Assembly: GCF_024749045.1 (NCBI RefSeq)
Contig: NZ_CP087184.1
Location: 3,100,001 to 3,164,000 of the forward strand
Origin: Pseudomonas sp. B21-028
GTDB taxonomy: Bacteria > Pseudomonadota > Gammaproteobacteria > Pseudomonadales > Pseudomonadaceae
Direction of reading: 5' to 3'
Length of the DNA stretch: 64,000 nt
The notes under the pieces are model-generated. The model had not been told where the DNA came from. It worked only from the letters and a program-made list of their open reading frames with translations, and made no database searches. Position numbers and translations under genes: made by a program. Below, piece after piece: positions 60,699 through 64,000 of this stretch (its first letter is position 1; the number at the start of each line of letters is the position of its first letter).

Positions 60699-62012
60699 AT
60701 GAAGTCCCTGATCGCGATCTGTCTGCTCGTCATCTCGCTTGGCGCCGTTGCTGACGACACTTATATAGACCTGTGGCAACTTCATCAGGAGGCGCAGGGT
60801 GCCGATCCGCGCATTCTGCGGGCGCAAGCCCGGATCCACAGCGGAGAGGGCAACGAGCGGGCGGCCCTTGGCCAACTGCTGCCACAACTCAGCGCTGGCG
60901 GCAGCGTCAATCGCGGTCGGCGTGACGACGATCTGAGCCGTATCCAGTACAACGGCAAGCGCATGGCCGTGTCGCTCAGTCAGGTGATCTACGACCCGCA
61001 GGTCTGGCGCAGCTACCAGAAGTACGTAGAGCTGGCCCGGCAAAGCGAATACGAATCCGACGACACCCAGGTGCAGTCCAGCATCGACCTGTCCGAACGC
61101 TACTTCGCCGTGCTCGCGGCGGAGGATGAACTGTCCCTGGTACGCAGCGAGCTGGACGCCACCGAGCGCAACCTCAAGCGTGTCAATGCGCTGTATGCGC
61201 GGCAGATGGCGATGGTGACCGATACGCTTGACCTCGAGGCGCGAGTGGATGCGCTCAGGGCGGACGAGATCGAAGCCGGCAACAAGGTCCAGGTCAGTCG
61301 GGAAGCCGTTTCCGAATTGGTAGGGCGTGATGTCCAGGAACCTTTCAAACGCATCGGCGATAACCCGGCCTTCAGTCTGCCGGCGCAACCCCCGGATTAT
61401 TGGGTGCAGACGGCACTCGACAGCAACCCGGCACTGCATGCCCGCGAACACAGTATCCGTGCCGCCGAGGCGGCTATCGGTGAAGCCAGGGCCGGTCATC
61501 TGCCCCGCCTGGGCCTGAACCTCACGGCGCAACGCAGCGATATCGGTTATGAAGGGGCGGTGACGCCGCGCTCGGACAACCTCGTCGCCTCCCTTGACTT
61601 GCAGGTGCCGCTCTACAGCGGAGGATCCACCAGCGCCCGGGTATCGACGTCCGAAAGCGACAAGGAAGTTGCCCTGCAAGAGCTGGAGGCCTTGCGGCGC
61701 CAGGTGGTCAAGGAAACCCGCACCGCCTATCTCGGGATGTCGGCCGAACTCAGCCGGATCAAGGCAACGCGTCATGCACTGGCGTCCGCTGAAAAATCAC
61801 GGATGGCCACGGAGAAGGCCTTCGGATATGGCGTCAAGAACGCCGTGGATGTCCTGGACAGCATCAAGGAAGAATTTCGTGCGCGACGTGACTTCTATCA
61901 GGCCCAGTACCGCTTCGTCACCAGCTTGCTTGTACTGCATCGCTGGAGCGGGAGGCTGGGGGATGGAGATATTCGCAGGGCCAATGAATGGCTGGTTGCG
62001 CCAGAAAAATAG
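60699..62012 (+). CDS. Type I secretion outer-membrane protein (AprF/TolC family)
   Basis: 437 aa, starting 1 nt after the MFP stop. Signal peptide MKSLIAICLLVISLGAVA; two OEP domains (about 30-220 and 235-425) including GYGVKNAVDVLDSIKEEF. It forms the outer-membrane channel of the operon. A 117-bp gap separates it from the protease gene. Confidence 0.92.
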   Translation: MKSLIAICLLVISLGAVADDTYIDLWQLHQEAQGADPRILRAQARIHSGEGNERAALGQLLPQLSAGGSVNRGRRDDDLSRIQYNGKRMAVSLSQVIYDPQVWRSYQKYVELARQSEYESDDTQVQSSIDLSERYFAVLAAEDELSLVRSELDATERNLKRVNALYARQMAMVTDTLDLEARVDALRADEIEAGNKVQVSREAVSELVGRDVQEPFKRIGDNPAFSLPAQPPDYWVQTALDSNPALHAREHSIRAAEAAIGEARAGHLPRLGLNLTAQRSDIGYEGAVTPRSDNLVASLDLQVPLYSGGSTSARVSTSESDKEVALQELEALRRQVVKETRTAYLGMSAELSRIKATRHALASAEKSRMATEKAFGYGVKNAVDVLDSIKEEFRARRDFYQAQYRFVTSLLVLHRWSGRLGDGDIRRANEWLVAPEK

Positions 62013-62129
62013 CGTCAGAATTGAAAAGTTAGTGGCTAGATGATATCAATGTCGCCATTTCCAAACCCATGATCCCTTGTAGCGGCCGTACCCAGGAAGG
62101 ACCGCAGATTTGCATACAGGAAGCTTTGC

Positions 62130-64000
62130 ATGCCTAGCCCACTTGGTTATTCATCTGTTTCATCGGCAATACTGACGGGCAATGCGCAAGTCGACAGCTT
62201 GATCTATGGCACCTATTGGAAGGGGGCTTGGACGAGCGGAGCTTTCTCCACATCCCTGACGTACAGCTTCATGGGCACCGGCTCCTACTTCACCCAGTTC
62301 TATACCGGTGAAAATGAATACAACTTCAGCTATGCCCTGGCTTCGGCACAGAAGACGGCCATCGTCAGTGCGCTAGGGAGCTGGAGCTCGGTGGCCAACA
62401 TCAAGTTCACACAGGTCAGCGAAACTTTCAGCAAGGTTGGTGACTTGCGATTCGGTGGCTATTGGGGCATGGATGCCAGCACCGCAGCCTGGGCTTATAT
62501 GCCCGGGGAGAACCCCGCGGCGGGCGACGTCTGGATCGGGCCTTCGACGCACAACACGGCCCCGGTCAAGGGCACCTACGATTACATGGTTTTTGCCCAT
62601 GAAATCGGTCACGCGCTGGGTCTCAAGCACCCGTTCGACGCCGAGCCATCCAACGCCGCGGTACTGGCTGCCGAGTTCGATGACGTGCGGTATACCATCA
62701 TGAGTTACAACAGCTCATATTCCTATCTGCCGACTACGCCCATGCTGTTGGATATTGCCGCTATCCAGAGTCTTTATGGCGCCAATACCCATTGGCAGAC
62801 CGGGAACAACACCTATCGCTGGGCTACCGGCCAGTCGGTTTTCGAGACGATCTGGGATGCTGGCGGCAATGACACGATCGATGCCAGTAACCAGGCGGCA
62901 GCGGTCCGTATCGACCTGAATGAAGGCGAGTTCAGCAAAATAGGCAAGGTGTTCCTGAACCTGGATACTCTGACAGCCTTTAACGAAGGACTGGCGATTG
63001 CTTATGGCACCAAAATAGAAAACGCCATCGGTTCGGCGCATAACGATACTTTGATAGGTAACGGGCTGGATAACGTTCTCAACGGTCTGGGTGGCGCGGA
63101 TACGCTGAATGGCGGCGCCGGCAACGACACTTATGTGGTCGACAATCCCGGTGACACGATCATCGAAGAAAGCACCTCGTTTATGGAAGTCGACAGTGTC
63201 CTCTCGTCCGTCAGCTACTCCCTGGGCAGCAACGTGGAAAACCTCACGCTGACAGGTTCGGCCGCTATCAACGCTACGGGTAATGCTCTGGACAACCGCC
63301 TTACCGGTAACGCGGGGGCCAATACCCTGAATGGTGGTGCCGGCACCGACACTCTGGACGGTGGAACAGGGCAGGACAAGCTGATCGGCGGTGCGGGGAG
63401 TGACACTTATATCGTCGATAACCTCGGCGACACGGTCGTCGAACTCGTCGACGAGGGTCAAGATCTGATTCGTACCTCGGTAAGCTATACCTTGTCGGCC
63501 AATGTCGAGGGCGGCCAGTTGCTTGGCACTGCTGCCCTCAACCTTGTCGGCAACGCGCTGAACAACAGTCTGGCCGGCAACAGCGCCGCCAACGTGCTCA
63601 ATGGCCTGGGCGGCGCGGATACGATGATCGGCGGGGCAGGCAACGACACCTACGTGGTCGACAACATCGGGGACAGGATCACCGAGGCGGGTGCTTCGCT
63701 CACGGAAATCGACAGCGTCCTATCGTCTGTCAGCTACACGCTGAGCAGCAATCTGGAAAACCTCACATTGACCGGCGCGGCCTCTGTCAATGCTACCGGC
63801 AATGCGCTGAACAACCGCATCACCGGCAACACGGGGGCCAACATCCTGGACGGTGGCGCAGGCATCGACACCCTGATCGGCGGGGCCGGCAACGACACCT
63901 ACGTGGTCGATAACCTCAAGGATGTAGTCAGCGAAACCAGCACCCTGGCGAGCGAAGTCGATACCGTACGCTCGTCGGTGAGCTGGACCCTGGGCGCCAA
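62130..64000 (+). CDS. Serralysin-type RTX metalloprotease (partial, runs off right edge)
   Basis: Open frame of 623 codons without stop from ATG at 62130 (AGGAAG 7 nt upstream). No Sec signal. The M10B zinc motif HEIGHALGLKH is at 157-167, with Met-turn YTIMSYNSS near 190. From about residue 310, Ca2+-binding RTX nonapeptides (NGGAGNDTYVVDN, IGGAGSDTYIVDN) alternate with beta-rich VSYSLGSNVENLTLTGSA-type blocks at 83-92-residue intervals. Ordinary serralysins are about 480 aa; this one is already longer. It is most likely the substrate of the preceding exporter. Confidence 0.9.
   Translation, partial: MPSPLGYSSVSSAILTGNAQVDSLIYGTYWKGAWTSGAFSTSLTYSFMGTGSYFTQFYTGENEYNFSYALASAQKTAIVSALGSWSSVANIKFTQVSETFSKVGDLRFGGYWGMDASTAAWAYMPGENPAAGDVWIGPSTHNTAPVKGTYDYMVFAHEIGHALGLKHPFDAEPSNAAVLAAEFDDVRYTIMSYNSSYSYLPTTPMLLDIAAIQSLYGANTHWQTGNNTYRWATGQSVFETIWDAGGNDTIDASNQAAAVRIDLNEGEFSKIGKVFLNLDTLTAFNEGLAIAYGTKIENAIGSAHNDTLIGNGLDNVLNGLGGADTLNGGAGNDTYVVDNPGDTIIEESTSFMEVDSVLSSVSYSLGSNVENLTLTGSAAINATGNALDNRLTGNAGANTLNGGAGTDTLDGGTGQDKLIGGAGSDTYIVDNLGDTVVELVDEGQDLIRTSVSYTLSANVEGGQLLGTAALNLVGNALNNSLAGNSAANVLNGLGGADTMIGGAGNDTYVVDNIGDRITEAGASLTEIDSVLSSVSYTLSSNLENLTLTGAASVNATGNALNNRITGNTGANILDGGAGIDTLIGGAGNDTYVVDNLKDVVSETSTLASEVDTVRSSVSWTLGA

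Overview
The window is chromosomal DNA of a Pseudomonas, most likely the P. fluorescens species complex. Evidence: dense GC-rich coding, dozens of copies of the fluorescent-pseudomonad REP palindrome (core GTGGGAGCGAGCCTGCTCGCG), and Pseudomonas-typical operons (kguEKTD-ptxS, mtlEFGKDYZ-mtlR, mexEF-oprN, an apr-like type I secretion set). Species was not resolved.

Layout. 1-1.2 kb (minus): the 5' part of a YcaO-family gene running off the left edge, preceded by an unannotated 37-codon ORF with a good ribosome binding site. Together they look like the start of a RiPP biosynthetic cluster in visibly A+T-richer DNA. 1.5-6.9 kb: 2-ketogluconate catabolism (kguD, kguT, kguK, kguE) under the LacI-type repressor ptxS, with a PtxS palindrome before both ptxS and kguE. 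7.2-21.1 kb: housekeeping and accessory genes (chemoreceptor, uppP, DUF1294, LysR-mmcQ, azoR, a secreted hydrolase, a YhhS-type MFS protein, ABC-F ybiT, lpxO, then ligD and ku for non-homologous end joining). 21.4-25.4 kb: small secreted proteins, an Asd-type sugar dehydrogenase, and a regulatory-domain-less threonine dehydratase behind a leader-peptide/terminator that looks like an attenuator. 25.6-35.3 kb: complete mannitol/arabitol operon mtlEFGKDYZ plus its AraC activator mtlR. 35.4-48.8 kb: a glycosyltransferase, then a large signalling block: response regulators, two hybrid kinases, a further kinase, stand-alone CheR and CheB, a KaiC-like ATPase and a TPR protein, with a four-copy tandem REP array inside. 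49.0-50.2 kb: an IS110-family element inserted exactly into a REP. 50.3-56.2 kb: mexE-mexF-oprN efflux operon. 56.4-64 kb: a periplasmic solute-binding-like protein and a type I secretion operon (ABC, MFP, TolC-like) followed by its probable substrate, a serralysin-type RTX metalloprotease that runs off the right edge.

The most striking features are: (1) the IS110 element, whose 5' non-coding region can be folded by eye into a bridge RNA with target guides matching the two halves of the interrupted REP and donor guides matching the element's own ends, around a CT core; (2) the YcaO plus candidate precursor peptide at the left edge; (3) the leaderless leader peptide with Ile codons and mutually exclusive hairpins before ilvA-like; (4) the KaiC/kinase/CheR/CheB signalling block; (5) a LigD lacking its N-terminal phosphoesterase domain. 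All assignments rest on reading the sequence and recalled family knowledge. No database search was run.
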